Assembly (NCBI RefSeq): GCF_900116425.1
Contig: NZ_FPAS01000001.1
Span: forward strand, 1,126,085-1,190,084
Direction: 5' to 3'
DNA: 64,000 nt
Origin: Lishizhenia tianjinensis
GTDB taxonomy: Bacteria > Bacteroidota > Bacteroidia > Flavobacteriales_D > Crocinitomicaceae
Shown here: piece after piece, positions 16,928 to 25,691 of the stretch
How positions within the stretch are numbered: the first letter of the stretch is position 1
How the letters are laid out: each line of letters starts with the position of its first letter
The notes under the pieces: generated by a model
What the model was told of the DNA's origin: nothing
The model's input: the letters and a program-made list of their open reading frames with translations, nothing else
The model's database searches: none
Translations under genes and position numbers: made by a program

Positions 16928-18103
16928 ATGTTAAATCAGATATTATTTAAAAATCAGTCGAGGTTACAATTAATTCTTGCCTTTCTTGGCGCCTTTTTAG
17001 GTTTTACATTTTTAATCACCTCTTTTCACTACCTTATACGTGTAAACGAGTTTGGAGAAGAAGAAGAAATCTTAGGGAGCAACACCCTTATTGTTCAAAA
17101 AAAGGTGAGTAATTACAATTCCATTGCCTTAGGAAAAACAGATTTTGGAAAGGTTGAAATCAAACATTTAGAAGGTAAAGATTTCGTGGAAAGTGTTTCC
17201 CCCATACTTAATAACAGCTTCGATATTTCAATTAAAACTGACAGTGAGTTAATTCCTTACTTCAGTACCGACATCTTCGTACAAACCGTTGATCATAACT
17301 TTATAAAAGTGGATGATGCAAGCTGGCAATGGAAGCCTGGTGATGAATTTGTGCCCGTGATTATGCCCCGAGAATTTTTAGTGATGATGAATACCTTTGC
17401 ATCCGCGAAGGGTATTCCACAAGTTTCAGACGAATTAGCGAAAAGTGTAAAATTTAAGTTTACAGTCTCTAATGAAAATCAAAAAGAAAAGTTTGCGGTT
17501 AAAATTATAGGGTTCACCAATGAAATGAGCTCAATTTTGGTTCCAACAGCGTTTATGGAATACGGAAACGAGAACTTTCCGAGCACAGTGCCTGCAAAAG
17601 TAACGCACTTGATGACCTCCATTAAGGAAGGACGATTTGGCGAATTTGAAAAATACATGGAAGCCAATCATTTGGAACCCAAAGAAAGCTCTGTCTTAAT
17701 CGGTAAGTTAAAAAGTATAGCAGGAACCCTTTTTAGCATTTTGTTCTTCATCAGTTTACTGACTATTTTCCTTTCCATATTGGTACTTTTACAATATGCC
17801 CAATTGTTAATGGCTAAAAATAAATATGAAATTACCACGCTCTTAAGAATTGGCTACTCTCCTGCTTTGATTACCCAAAAAATCAGTCGTTATTTCATCA
17901 AAGTTTTTGCCCTTATTACCCTAAGCAGTATTGTTGTATTTGGGCTTGCTAAATTCTTTATAGACAAGTTGTTTGTGAAAGGTGGAATATTGATAGACAA
18001 CAATTTCACCTGGCAAAGTATACTCGCAGTGTTGGTGGTCTTTGGACTCTATAGTTTATTCAACCATACCAATGCTAAAAAAGTAATACAGAAAACGCAG
18101 TGA
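16928..18103 (+). CDS. FtsX/LolE/MacB-type ABC permease
   Basis: A 391-residue permease with the MacB layout: TM1 at residues 13-38, a periplasmic domain of about 215 residues, then three helices at the C-terminus (around 255-285, 310-335 and 355-380). It pairs with the ATPase just upstream (3-base gap). Proteins of this type move lipoproteins or peptides through mechanotransmission rather than classical transport, or control periplasmic hydrolases. The substrate is unknown. Confidence 0.75.
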   Translation: MLNQILFKNQSRLQLILAFLGAFLGFTFLITSFHYLIRVNEFGEEEEILGSNTLIVQKKVSNYNSIALGKTDFGKVEIKHLEGKDFVESVSPILNNSFDISIKTDSELIPYFSTDIFVQTVDHNFIKVDDASWQWKPGDEFVPVIMPREFLVMMNTFASAKGIPQVSDELAKSVKFKFTVSNENQKEKFAVKIIGFTNEMSSILVPTAFMEYGNENFPSTVPAKVTHLMTSIKEGRFGEFEKYMEANHLEPKESSVLIGKLKSIAGTLFSILFFISLLTIFLSILVLLQYAQLLMAKNKYEITTLLRIGYSPALITQKISRYFIKVFALITLSSIVVFGLAKFFIDKLFVKGGILIDNNFTWQSILAVLVVFGLYSLFNHTNAKKVIQKTQ

Positions 18104-18204
18104 CAAACCAGGGATATTAAATCGTTAAAATTGTGTTAAAATAATATCCCTTTCTTATTTTGCCGCGTCTTAACTGTAACTTCAAAATATTCAAATTTTA
18201 TAAC

Positions 18205-19767
18205 ATGAAAAGATTATTGCTAATACTTACCCTATTAATGGGATACATTCTTCCAGGACAGGCACAAATGATGAAGTTTAAACTCAATGGAATTGAGGAT
18301 ACCACAGTCTTCTTAGTGCGCTACGAAGGTTCTAGCATGTATTACGCAGATACGGCTCAAATAAAAAATGGTGCATTTAGTTTTGATGGTTCTAAACAAG
18401 AACCAGGGATGTATACCTTCTCTATCAAAGGTGCCAGATATTTTGATTTCATTTTTAATAATGAAGAAGTACATATAGAGGCAGGTACAAGTAATCTATC
18501 TGAAACGATGAACATTAAAAAGTCGGAAGAAAACAAAGTATTCTACGACTACCAAGATTTCTTTAGCGAGAAAAGAAAACAAGCCAATATTCTCAACGAG
18601 CAATTAAAAGGATTAGCAGAGGATAATGAAGCTGGTAAAAAAGCAATAGCAGATCAACAAGCGGCAATTACAAAAGAGGTTGTTGATTACCAAAAAAGTA
18701 TAGTAGAAAACCACCAAGATTTATTGGTTTCTAAAATCATTAAAATGGCCATGGACATAGAAATTCCTGAAGCGCCAAAAGACGAAGAAGGAAATCCGAT
18801 TGACCCTACTTTTACTTACTACTATGAGTTAAATCACTTTTTTGACAATGTAGACTTTACAGATGATAGATTGGCAAGAGTACCTTTGATTCAATCTAAA
18901 ATTGAATACTTCTTCTCTAAAAAACACATGGTTCAAAACCCTGATACTATTGTTAAATACATGGCTCCTTACATCAACCAAGTTGATCCGAGCTCAACGA
19001 TGTACAAGTTATTGGTATTTAGAACTACCCTTCATTTCCAACGTTCTAAAGTAATGGGAATGGACAAAGGATACCACCACATGATCTTAAACTACTGGTG
19101 TCCGAAAAATGAAAAAGGAGAACACTTGGCGTATTGGTACCCTGCAGATAAAATGGAGGAAGCTTGTGAAAATGCTGCTAAAAAAGCAGTTACTGATTTA
19201 GGAAGTGTTGCTCCCAATATCATCTTAAGAGATACTACAGACGTAACATGGAAAGCACTTCATGATGTGAATGCTGAATACACTATACTTTACTTCTGGG
19301 ATCCAGAATGTGGGCACTGTAAGAAAGAAACTCCAAAACTTGCTAAGTTATACAACGAAAAAATGCAAGCGAGAAATGTTGAAGTTTTTGCCGTAGGTAA
19401 AGCAACTGGTGATGATTTTGAAAAATGGAAAGCTTTTATTGAAAAGCATGATATGAACTTTATCAATGTGGGTATGTCGCAAAACTTATACGATTCGGTT
19501 ACGGCAAATCCATATGCTTTTATACCGCGTTACACAACAGTTGAATCTTTAAACTATCAAGACACTTATGACATCTACAGCACACCGCAAGTGTTTGTAT
19601 TGGATAAGGACAAAAAGATCGTTGCCAAGCAATTGTCGATTGCGCAATTAGAAATGTTCTTAGACCAAAACCAAGGTAAAGCTGATGCTGAGAAGTTATT
19701 CGACGTGGAAGAAGAAAAGAAGCGTATAGAAGAACAGCAGAAAAAAGCAGAAGAAGCGCAACACTAG
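18205..19767 (+). CDS. Secreted TlpA/thioredoxin-like protein with DUF4369/DUF5106-type domains
   Basis: A 520-residue periplasmic protein. The signal peptide ends near GQAQ (residue 21). A DUF4369-like beta domain (residues 22-115) is followed by a helical middle region and a C-terminal TlpA-like thioredoxin fold with the redox motif WDPECGHCKKE (CxxC near residue 370) and a cis-Pro loop STPQVFV. The last 25 residues are a charged E/K/Q-rich tail. The role is probably thiol-disulfide exchange in the envelope. The start at 18205 (MKRLLLIL) is chosen over an upstream in-frame codon because it begins the signal peptide. It is followed by a terminator. Confidence 0.8.
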   Translation: MKRLLLILTLLMGYILPGQAQMMKFKLNGIEDTTVFLVRYEGSSMYYADTAQIKNGAFSFDGSKQEPGMYTFSIKGARYFDFIFNNEEVHIEAGTSNLSETMNIKKSEENKVFYDYQDFFSEKRKQANILNEQLKGLAEDNEAGKKAIADQQAAITKEVVDYQKSIVENHQDLLVSKIIKMAMDIEIPEAPKDEEGNPIDPTFTYYYELNHFFDNVDFTDDRLARVPLIQSKIEYFFSKKHMVQNPDTIVKYMAPYINQVDPSSTMYKLLVFRTTLHFQRSKVMGMDKGYHHMILNYWCPKNEKGEHLAYWYPADKMEEACENAAKKAVTDLGSVAPNIILRDTTDVTWKALHDVNAEYTILYFWDPECGHCKKETPKLAKLYNEKMQARNVEVFAVGKATGDDFEKWKAFIEKHDMNFINVGMSQNLYDSVTANPYAFIPRYTTVESLNYQDTYDIYSTPQVFVLDKDKKIVAKQLSIAQLEMFLDQNQGKADAEKLFDVEEEKKRIEEQQKKAEEAQH

Positions 19768-19787
19768 AAATATTTAAACAAAAATAT

Positions 19788-19822
19788 AAAACGGGTATCT
19801 TTTGAAGGTATCCGTTTTTTTT
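19788..19822 (+). terminator. Rho-independent terminator
   Basis: AACGGGTATC pairs with GGTATCCGTT (two wobble pairs) over a 7-base loop and runs into eight Ts. Confidence 0.85.
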
Positions 19823-19865
19823 ATGCGGATACAAATTATCCTGAGGCGGAAGAACTCACTTCCCT

Positions 19866-20010
19866 GCCCTAGATAGAAATGGATAGCTTTTTGGTTAGCT
19901 TTACTGGTGCATTTTAGGGATAACTTTACGACCAGCGGAAGTGAAGGAAGACCTTAAATTGACCGTAAAGCTGGACAAAAACTATGAATGGATAGCTAGA
20001 TAAGGCAGCC
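19866..20010 (+). repeat. GGATAG element, copy 3
   Basis: The left end is GATAGAAATGGATAGC and the right end GAATGGATAGC. The outer stem is AGCTTTAC (19897-19904) with GTAAAGCT (19965-19972), extended by GGT/ACC. The inner stem TTTTAGG/CCTTAAA leads to CGAC-CAGCG-GAAG (19929-19941). The stem sequences differ from those of copy 4 while the pairing is kept. It lies between two convergent genes and fills most of the 366-base gap. Confidence 0.7.
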
Positions 20011-20027
20011 TAGACACCTATTTAATA

Positions 20028-20130
20028 TTTAAAAATTTAAGACTGAACTTGCGTTCATATTTAAAGATTTAAAAACGATTTAAGGGATAAAATCTAAAAG
20101 TCTAACGGTCTAAAAGTTTAAACGTCTCAA
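20028..20130. repeat. AT-rich degenerate short repeats
   Basis: Short units such as ATTTAAAAATTTAA, GTCTAACGGTCTAA and AAGTTTAA recur in an irregular way just before the pseudouridine synthase stop. No open frame or promoter is seen. Confidence 0.4.
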
Positions 20131-20133
20131 ACA

Positions 20134-20832
20134 CTACTTCCCTACTTCTTTTTCGAAAAACTGCCAAAGGGCATCTTTTGGAACGGGAGCCGTGATGTTG
20201 ATTCTCTCTTTGGTTGTGGGATGATTGAATGACAAATGTCTAGCGTGTAAACTGATACTCGCATCTTTGTTCGAACGTTTTGCACCATATTTCAAATCAC
20301 CTTTAATGATGCAACCTATATTTGATAATTGCACACGAATTTGGTGGTGACGTCCTGTTTTTAGCACCAATTCTACCAAGTGGTACTTGTCTGAACTTGC
20401 GAGTAATTTATAGTCTAACTCGGCACGTTTGGCACCTTCCACCTCCGTATCGTAAACGTAAGATTTGTTTTGCTTTTCGTTCTTTTTTAAGAAATTGACA
20501 AGGGTACCTTCTTTTTGTTGTGGAGCTTTTTCAACGATGGCCCAGTAGATTTTCTGAACTTCCCTCCCTTTGAATTGTTGCGATAAACGCGAAAGGGCTT
20601 TGGAGGTACGCGCCAAAACAAGGGCTCCTGAAGTGGGTCTATCTAAACGATGTACCAATCCACAAAACACTTCTCCGGGTTTGTTGTACTTCTCCTTTAA
20701 ATACGCTTTGGTTAAATCTATGAGGGATTTGTCTTTGGTTTTATCGCCTTGAACGAGCTGTCCGCTTTGTTTATTGATAACAATAGTGTGGTTGTCTTCG
20801 TGTAAAACTTGTTGGTGAAATGTGTTGGACAT
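20134..20832 (-). CDS. RluA-family 23S/tRNA pseudouridine synthase
   Basis: A 232-residue pseudouridine synthase. The catalytic motif HRLDRPTSG carries the nucleophilic aspartate, and the RluA-family segments KIYWAIVEK and GRHHQIRVQL follow. There is no N-terminal S4 domain, so it resembles the short RluA/TruC-like members. The RNA target cannot be assigned. Directly upstream is a hairpin terminator (20864-20903), so its own transcription start must lie in the 30 bases before the ATG or depend on readthrough. Confidence 0.85.
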   Translation of the reverse strand: MSNTFHQQVLHEDNHTIVINKQSGQLVQGDKTKDKSLIDLTKAYLKEKYNKPGEVFCGLVHRLDRPTSGALVLARTSKALSRLSQQFKGREVQKIYWAIVEKAPQQKEGTLVNFLKKNEKQNKSYVYDTEVEGAKRAELDYKLLASSDKYHLVELVLKTGRHHQIRVQLSNIGCIIKGDLKYGAKRSNKDASISLHARHLSFNHPTTKERINITAPVPKDALWQFFEKEVGK

Positions 20833-20863
20833 GAACGTGAAAATTTACCAGGTACCTAAAAAC

Positions 20864-20903
20864 AAAAAAAGGAATAATCTGTTCTGAAACTATTCCTTTT
20901 TTT
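20864..20903. terminator. Bidirectional rho-independent terminator
   Basis: AAAAAAAGGAATA and TATTCCTTTTTTT form a long stem with an A/T-run on both sides. It would stop the minus-strand metal-uptake operon, and also any RNA from the promoter at 20962-20969. Confidence 0.8.
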
Positions 20904-20955
20904 GCTAAACCATGCTAAAACTATAAAACCCAATGCTTATCTATATAAGCTTTGC
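20864..20955 (-). ncRNA. Candidate small RNA of about 90 nt
   Basis: A canonical promoter (TTG, 19-base spacer, TATTTTTG at 20962-20969) faces a terminator only about 90 bases away, with no gene between them. The predicted RNA starts with a hairpin (GCTTAT-ATAG-ATAAGC), has a U-rich middle, and ends in the strong stem above. It could be a stand-alone sRNA or a 5' attenuator of the pseudouridine synthase gene that starts at 20832. I recognise no known family. Confidence 0.4.
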
Positions 20956-20961
20956 TGGGGC

Positions 20962-20969
20962 AAAAATAC
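20962..20969 (-). promoter_or_regulatory. Promoter -7 box of the candidate small RNA
   Basis: TATTTTTG on the minus strand with a TTG 19 bases upstream, the best-formed Bacteroidota promoter in this gap. Confidence 0.55.
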
Positions 20970-21055
20970 ACAGTCTTTTTCTTTCCACAATGCTTTTTTG
21001 AAACTTTTTTCAAATTATTTTAAAAATAATTTTCAAACACTTGAAATACAACATT

Positions 21056-21934
21056 TTACACTTCGGATAATTTTTCAATTTTCTTAGATTTGGTCATGAT
21101 AATTTTGCCCGACCAAGTCAACAAGAACAAAATTCCAGCAACACTTACGATCATTCCTGAGATGGTAACATCTAAAGTCAAGGCCAAGAGCGTACCTCCT
21201 ACTGCTGAAAGCAGAGTAAATACAACAGAGAGCCATAGCATTTTACTCAAGTTATTGGTAATTAGGTAGGCACTTGCAGGAGGAATGGTTAAAAAACCGA
21301 CTACTAAAACAGCGCCTACCGCTTCGAAGGACAATACAGCGGTGATGGATACTAACATCAGTAAGGCGTAGTTCCATGCATTTACATTTATACCCAGTGC
21401 TTTTGCGTAGTCTTCATTAAAAGAAGTTAAACGCAAACCTTTCATTCCAAAAACAACGAAGAGAATCACAATGAGTAAAACGGGGGCTATGGTTAAAATG
21501 GAACGTGTACCAACAAAATATCCATTCACAAAAATTTTATCGAGGTAAGTACTGGCAATTTCTCCAAACAATACACAATCTTGGTCTATATCTACATTTC
21601 CACCTGTACTCAAAGCTATCATAATTACCCCCAAGGCAAAAAAGAAGGTAAAGCTTATCCCTATAGCAGCTCCCTCTTGCACGTTTGATTTGCGCTGTAA
21701 AAATTGTATAAACATGGTGGTTAAAACACCAAATACAGCTGCACCAATGAGAATGGGCAAAGCAGCTCTTTCTTCGGTAAAGATGAAGGCCAATACAATT
21801 CCTGGTAATACGCTGTGAGAAATAGCATCCCCTATCATTACAGATTTTCTTAGGATGAGAAAACTTCCCAGCAATGAACAAGAGGTTCCAATTAACACGG
21901 CCGTTAGCATGACCAATAAATTATTCAAATCCAT
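21056..21934 (-). CDS. Metal ABC transporter permease (ABC-3 family)
   Basis: A 292-residue inner-membrane permease of the TroD/MntB/ZnuB family with about eight hydrophobic helices. The family motif at the first cytoplasmic loop (SVMIGDAISHSVLPGI) and the EAVGAVLVVGFLTIPPASAYL segment are clear. It is the last gene of the five-gene operon 25581-21056 and follows the other permease by 1 base. The two permeases probably form a heterodimer. It imports manganese, iron or zinc with the ATPase and lipoprotein encoded upstream. A bidirectional terminator follows. Confidence 0.85.
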   Translation of the reverse strand: MDLNNLLVMLTAVLIGTSCSLLGSFLILRKSVMIGDAISHSVLPGIVLAFIFTEERAALPILIGAAVFGVLTTMFIQFLQRKSNVQEGAAIGISFTFFFALGVIMIALSTGGNVDIDQDCVLFGEIASTYLDKIFVNGYFVGTRSILTIAPVLLIVILFVVFGMKGLRLTSFNEDYAKALGINVNAWNYALLMLVSITAVLSFEAVGAVLVVGFLTIPPASAYLITNNLSKMLWLSVVFTLLSAVGGTLLALTLDVTISGMIVSVAGILFLLTWSGKIIMTKSKKIEKLSEV

Positions 21935-21935
21935 C

Positions 21936-23213
21936 TTAATAAGGTATTTTACTTTGGTGAGGATCTTGCGTTGGATAATCCAATTCTTTTAATAAATCCT
22001 TTTCAATTTCTGGGGTAATGATATGCTCCATACTTTCGGCCAACCCGTGTATGTGATCTTCTTTATAATTCATGCGTTTGGTGAGGTACAATTCCCACAA
22101 ACGGTGCAAACGAACAACGCGTTTGGCCTCTACCATCCCCTCTTCGGTTAAGGAATAAATATTTCCTTTTCTTTGCACCAATCCTTGGTGTTTAAGTTTG
22201 TGTAAAGTGGCTTCCAACACACGCGGAACGAAACTTCGCTTTTCTAAAATGAGTTGCGTATTAATTTGCTCAGCACCGTGTTCCATTAAATTATAAAAGG
22301 TCTTGAGTACATTTTCTCTATTGATTTTATTGGCGTTGATACGCTTTTGTTTCAATTTAGAAAGAATCCCATTTTTTGGGGCGATGAAAATGGAAAGTAA
22401 GGCAAAGAAAGTAAGAAAAACAACAAACCAAGGTCCCGTTGGCATATTCACCGCCGCATAAGAAACATAGGCTCCAAAAATACCTGAAAGCGCTCCAAAG
22501 ATTCCGGCGATCAGCATTAAATGTTGTAGTTTATGGGTCCATAAACGAGCTGTTGCAGCTGGGGTTATTAATAGAGCCGACATCAACACTACACCCACTG
22601 CCTGTATACCTACTGCCACAGCAACTACCGTCATTGTTGTCAGTAAAAAGCGATAGAATTTGACATTATAACCTAAACTGGCTGCGTAATCTTCATTAAA
22701 AGAAATGAGCTTAAAAACCTTGTAATAGGTAAGAACTAAAAGAATGAGCAAAAGACTAATGACCCCAAAAACCGCTAAATCAAATTGGGTGATATTGGCT
22801 GCTTTTCCCAGTAAAAAATCGTGTAACCCCGTTTGAGCCGCAGAGCCTGACTTTTGGATATAGGCCAAAAACACGGTTCCTAAGCCAAAGAAGAAGGTTA
22901 AAATAAAGGCTTGAGCTGTATCTGTTTTAAGTTTAGTTTTAGCAACTATGGCATCCATTAACACTAAAGCTATCCATCCTGCTGCGATGGCTCCCAACAT
23001 TAGGAAAATTGGATTTTTAGAACCCGATAAAACAAAGCCCAAACAAATGCCTGGAAAAATAGCGTGGGCTACCACATCTCCCACCAAAGAACGCTTTCTC
23101 AAATAGGTATAGGTTCCTACAATAGATGAACAAACTGCTATTAAAACAGTACCCAACACAACGGTTCTTACTGTTGGATTGGTAAATGAGAAAAATTCTA
23201 ACAAATTATTCAT
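21936..23213 (-). CDS. Metal ABC transporter permease fused to a DtxR-type domain
   Basis: A 425-residue fusion. Residues 1-285 are an ABC-3 permease (RSLVGDVVAHAIFPGI and IQAVGVVLMSALLITPAA). Residues 300-425 repeat the plan of DtxR/MntR: a winged-helix segment (PRVLEATLHKLKHQGLVQRKG) followed by the metal-binding dimerisation helices (VVRLHRLWELYL, HGLAESMEHIITPEI, DPHQSKIP), with His and Glu ligands kept. This tail could sense intracellular metal at the transporter itself. The separate DtxR-type regulator encoded upstream (24910-25581) shares those motifs. It overlaps the ATPase stop by 4 bases (ATGA). Confidence 0.85.
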   Translation of the reverse strand: MNNLLEFFSFTNPTVRTVVLGTVLIAVCSSIVGTYTYLRKRSLVGDVVAHAIFPGICLGFVLSGSKNPIFLMLGAIAAGWIALVLMDAIVAKTKLKTDTAQAFILTFFFGLGTVFLAYIQKSGSAAQTGLHDFLLGKAANITQFDLAVFGVISLLLILLVLTYYKVFKLISFNEDYAASLGYNVKFYRFLLTTMTVVAVAVGIQAVGVVLMSALLITPAATARLWTHKLQHLMLIAGIFGALSGIFGAYVSYAAVNMPTGPWFVVFLTFFALLSIFIAPKNGILSKLKQKRINANKINRENVLKTFYNLMEHGAEQINTQLILEKRSFVPRVLEATLHKLKHQGLVQRKGNIYSLTEEGMVEAKRVVRLHRLWELYLTKRMNYKEDHIHGLAESMEHIITPEIEKDLLKELDYPTQDPHQSKIPY

Positions 23214-23995
23214 CGCTTTTCAAATCCTTTTTCACGTATAGGGAATTCTTTTTCCTTGATGATGGATTGGATTTTAGACAACAAGGTTAATTGTCCCCCA
23301 TAGGCATTGCTTAAGTTCTCTTGGGTCAATACCTCTGCGGTTGGACCACAAGCAATGACACGTGTATTTAACAACACCAAATGATCAAAATACCCTGAAA
23401 CCGTTTGTAAATCGTGGTGAACAATAACGACGGTTTTCCCCTCATCTCGCATGGTAGTTAAAAGATCTAAAATTGCCGTTTCTGTTGTTGCATCTACTCC
23501 AACAAAAGGTTCATCCATAAAGAAGATATCGGCTCCTTGCGCCAAGGCACGTGCTATAAACACACGTTGTTGTTGTCCTCCAGAAAGTTGAGAAATTTGT
23601 CTATCCTTAAAAGCTGTCAACTTCACCTTTTCTATGGCATTAGCTACAATTTCTTTATCGGTTTGTGTTAATCTCCTAAACAAGCTGTTTTTTCTGTAGC
23701 GTCCCATCTCTACAACATCTTGTACACTTGCCGGGAAATCCCAATCTACAGATTCTCTTTGCGGCACATATGCAACGCGCTGTCTTACTTCATCTAAATC
23801 TTGTTCGAATACTTTAACATAACCACTGGCTGGTTTGATCAGTCCCATAATGGTTTTGAGCAAAGTAGTTTTACCCGAACCGTTGGGACCAATTATACCA
23901 ATGATTTTTCCTGTAGGTAACTCAAAATCTATATCCCATAACACAGGAACTTTATCGTATGCTACCGTAAGGTTATGTGCTTCTAAACTAATCAT
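23210..23995 (-). CDS. Metal ABC transporter ATP-binding protein
   Basis: A 261-residue ATPase of the TroB/MntA/ZnuC type. Walker A is GPNGSGKTT, the Q-loop YVPQRESVDWDFPASV, the signature LSGGQQQR, Walker B FFMDEPF and the switch His VIVHHD; all are intact. The SVDWDFP Q-loop is typical of Mn/Fe/Zn uptake ATPases. It overlaps the binding-protein gene by 8 bases and the fused permease gene by 4, showing tight co-translation. Confidence 0.9.
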   Translation of the reverse strand: MISLEAHNLTVAYDKVPVLWDIDFELPTGKIIGIIGPNGSGKTTLLKTIMGLIKPASGYVKVFEQDLDEVRQRVAYVPQRESVDWDFPASVQDVVEMGRYRKNSLFRRLTQTDKEIVANAIEKVKLTAFKDRQISQLSGGQQQRVFIARALAQGADIFFMDEPFVGVDATTETAILDLLTTMRDEGKTVVIVHHDLQTVSGYFDHLVLLNTRVIACGPTAEVLTQENLSNAYGGQLTLLSKIQSIIKEKEFPIREKGFEKR

Positions 23996-24908
23996 GACTC
24001 AAAATTCCTTTATTGATGCGTTGTGCATTTGCCTTTAGCATTCCTGGATAAGTACCTTCTGGAGATCCTGCGGCTCCCATAGCATCTGAAAACAACTCTT
24101 CACCAAAAGCAACGGTGTAACCTTGAGCTGCACAATTTTCTTTTACAGATTTCAAGGCTTTTTGAGAAACACTACTTTCCACAAAAATGCATTTTACTTG
24201 ATGGGCTATAATGAAATCAACCAAATTACTAACCTCCTTAATCCCTGCTTCGCTCAACGTTGAGATACCTTGTAAAGCCTTCACCTCTACGCCAAATCTT
24301 CTGCCGAAATAATTAAAGGCATCATGAGAAGTAACCAAAACTCTTTCCTCTACAGGAATCTCAAACATTGCTTCTTCAACAAAAGTTTCTGCAGCTTCAA
24401 CTTCCTTTTTGTAGTTTGCAAAATTGGTAGACCAAGTTGCTTGGTATTCGGGATATAATTTATTCAAACTATCAACGGTAGCCTGCAATGCCTCTGCCCA
24501 CATCTGCGGATCGAACCAAAAGTGAGGATCTATAGCATTTGCAAATTCTGTAGCTGCGTGTGCCTTCTCCTTTACAAAATCACCCAAAGCAATTACCTTT
24601 TTGGTGCGGGCTAATTTTTCAAACTTATCTACAAACTTACCTTCTAAATGAAAACCGTTGTAAATGATAACATCCGCTTCATCCAAGGCTTTTAAATCGC
24701 TTGGTCGGGCATCATACAAGTGAGGATCTACACCAGGCCCCATCAACACTGTTACCTCGGCCATACTATCCAAGACTGCTAAAAAACAATCTCCTATCAT
24801 GGAGGTCGTACACACCACCTTTAACTTTCCGTCATTCTTGGCTTGATCTTCTAATTTACAGCCTACAGCTAGACCAAGAATCAGTATTAATACTACTATC
24901 TTTTTCAT
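23988..24908 (-). CDS. Metal-binding lipoprotein of ABC transporter (TroA/ZnuA-type)
   Basis: A 306-residue cluster A-I substrate-binding lipoprotein. The signal peptide ends in a lipobox (LAVGC). Metal ligands expected for the family are visible: His in GVDPHLYDARPSD, His in DPHFWFDPQ, His in LVTSHDAFNYFG, then FVESSVSQKAL and a late Asp. There is no His-rich loop of the kind common in zinc-specific members, which favours manganese or iron. The start at 24908 (MKKIVVLIL) gives a proper signal peptide and leaves a 1-base gap after the regulator gene. Confidence 0.85.
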   Translation of the reverse strand: MKKIVVLILILGLAVGCKLEDQAKNDGKLKVVCTTSMIGDCFLAVLDSMAEVTVLMGPGVDPHLYDARPSDLKALDEADVIIYNGFHLEGKFVDKFEKLARTKKVIALGDFVKEKAHAATEFANAIDPHFWFDPQMWAEALQATVDSLNKLYPEYQATWSTNFANYKKEVEAAETFVEEAMFEIPVEERVLVTSHDAFNYFGRRFGVEVKALQGISTLSEAGIKEVSNLVDFIIAHQVKCIFVESSVSQKALKSVKENCAAQGYTVAFGEELFSDAMGAAGSPEGTYPGMLKANAQRINKGILSHD

Positions 24909-24909
24909 C

Positions 24910-25581
24910 TTATTTCTCCAATCGTTCAACACAAATTTTAGAAGCTGCCGTTTTCGACAAGTTCAATTCTCTCTCTCCCATACCTATGCGTACCGACTCA
25001 TCAAAATCAAAAAGGTCGAGCACCTTTAACTCTGTTCCCAATTGAATTTTGTTTTGATCTAAATACTGTAAAAAAGAAGGATTTCCATCCGCAACACCTA
25101 TCACAACGGCAACATCTGCTACTTCCAGCTCGTTTAACTGAACCATTTTTGTTCGCAATTCTAAATTCCCATCTCTGTCTGGAATAGGATCGCCATGTGG
25201 GTCGTACTTTGGGAATTCTAAAAACTCGTCGAGCTTTTCCGTTAATTTAACTGAGCGTATGTGTTCTAATTGTTCGGCAATGACGTGAACCTCATCCCAG
25301 CCAAAACCTAATTTATCTACTAAAAACACTTCCCAAAGTCTGTGCTTACGTATCACTTTTAGGGCCGACTTCTCGCCTTCTGGCGTTAAAGAACACCCCT
25401 TGTATTTTTTGTATTTCACCAATTTTTTATCGGATAATTTCTTTACCATATCCGTTATACTACTGGCTTTTGTATTCATTTTGTCGGCCAACTCATTGGT
25501 AGAAACAGTTTCTATTTCACCTTGAGTAGTGTTGTAAATAGCCTTTAAATAATTCTCCTCACTGTGTGATAAATCTTCCAT
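24910..25581 (-). CDS. DtxR/MntR-family metal-dependent repressor
   Basis: A 223-residue three-domain regulator. The N-terminal winged helix (MNTKASSITDMVKKLSDKKL) is followed by the dimerisation domain with metal ligands (KHRLWEVFLVDKLG, HVIAEQLEHI, DPHGDPIP) and a C-terminal FeoA/SH3-like domain (LNELEVADVAVVIGV). It heads the metal uptake operon. A perfect 9-bp palindrome overlaps its own promoter (25613-25636), so it probably represses the whole operon when metal is plentiful. Specificity for Mn or Fe cannot be fixed from sequence. Confidence 0.88.
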   Translation of the reverse strand: MEDLSHSEENYLKAIYNTTQGEIETVSTNELADKMNTKASSITDMVKKLSDKKLVKYKKYKGCSLTPEGEKSALKVIRKHRLWEVFLVDKLGFGWDEVHVIAEQLEHIRSVKLTEKLDEFLEFPKYDPHGDPIPDRDGNLELRTKMVQLNELEVADVAVVIGVADGNPSFLQYLDQNKIQLGTELKVLDLFDFDESVRIGMGERELNLSKTAASKICVERLEK

Positions 25582-25600
25582 TCAAGAAATTTATTTTACA

Positions 25601-25608
25601 CAAATATA
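25601..25608 (-). promoter_or_regulatory. Promoter -7 box of the metal uptake operon
   Basis: TATATTTG on the minus strand, 20 bases before the regulator start codon. Confidence 0.7.
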
Positions 25609-25612
25609 AGCG

Positions 25613-25636
25613 TATTTTTAGACAGGACTAAAAATA
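25613..25636. promoter_or_regulatory. Probable DtxR-type operator
   Basis: TATTTTTAG-ACAGGA-CTAAAAATA, a perfect 9-bp inverted repeat, lies 4 bases upstream of the -7 box and covers the spacer and -33 region. The TTTAG...CTAAA shape resembles DtxR/SirR-type operators. Binding here would block RNA polymerase. Confidence 0.7.
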
Positions 25637-25691
25637 GAACTAATTTTATCTCCTATGTCTTCTATATGAGTAAATTCAGTAGTCTGTAAAC

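Noticed and set aside
20028-20130. Possible CRISPR-like short repeats
   Set aside because: Units are irregular in length and sequence, without constant spacers, and no cas genes are present.
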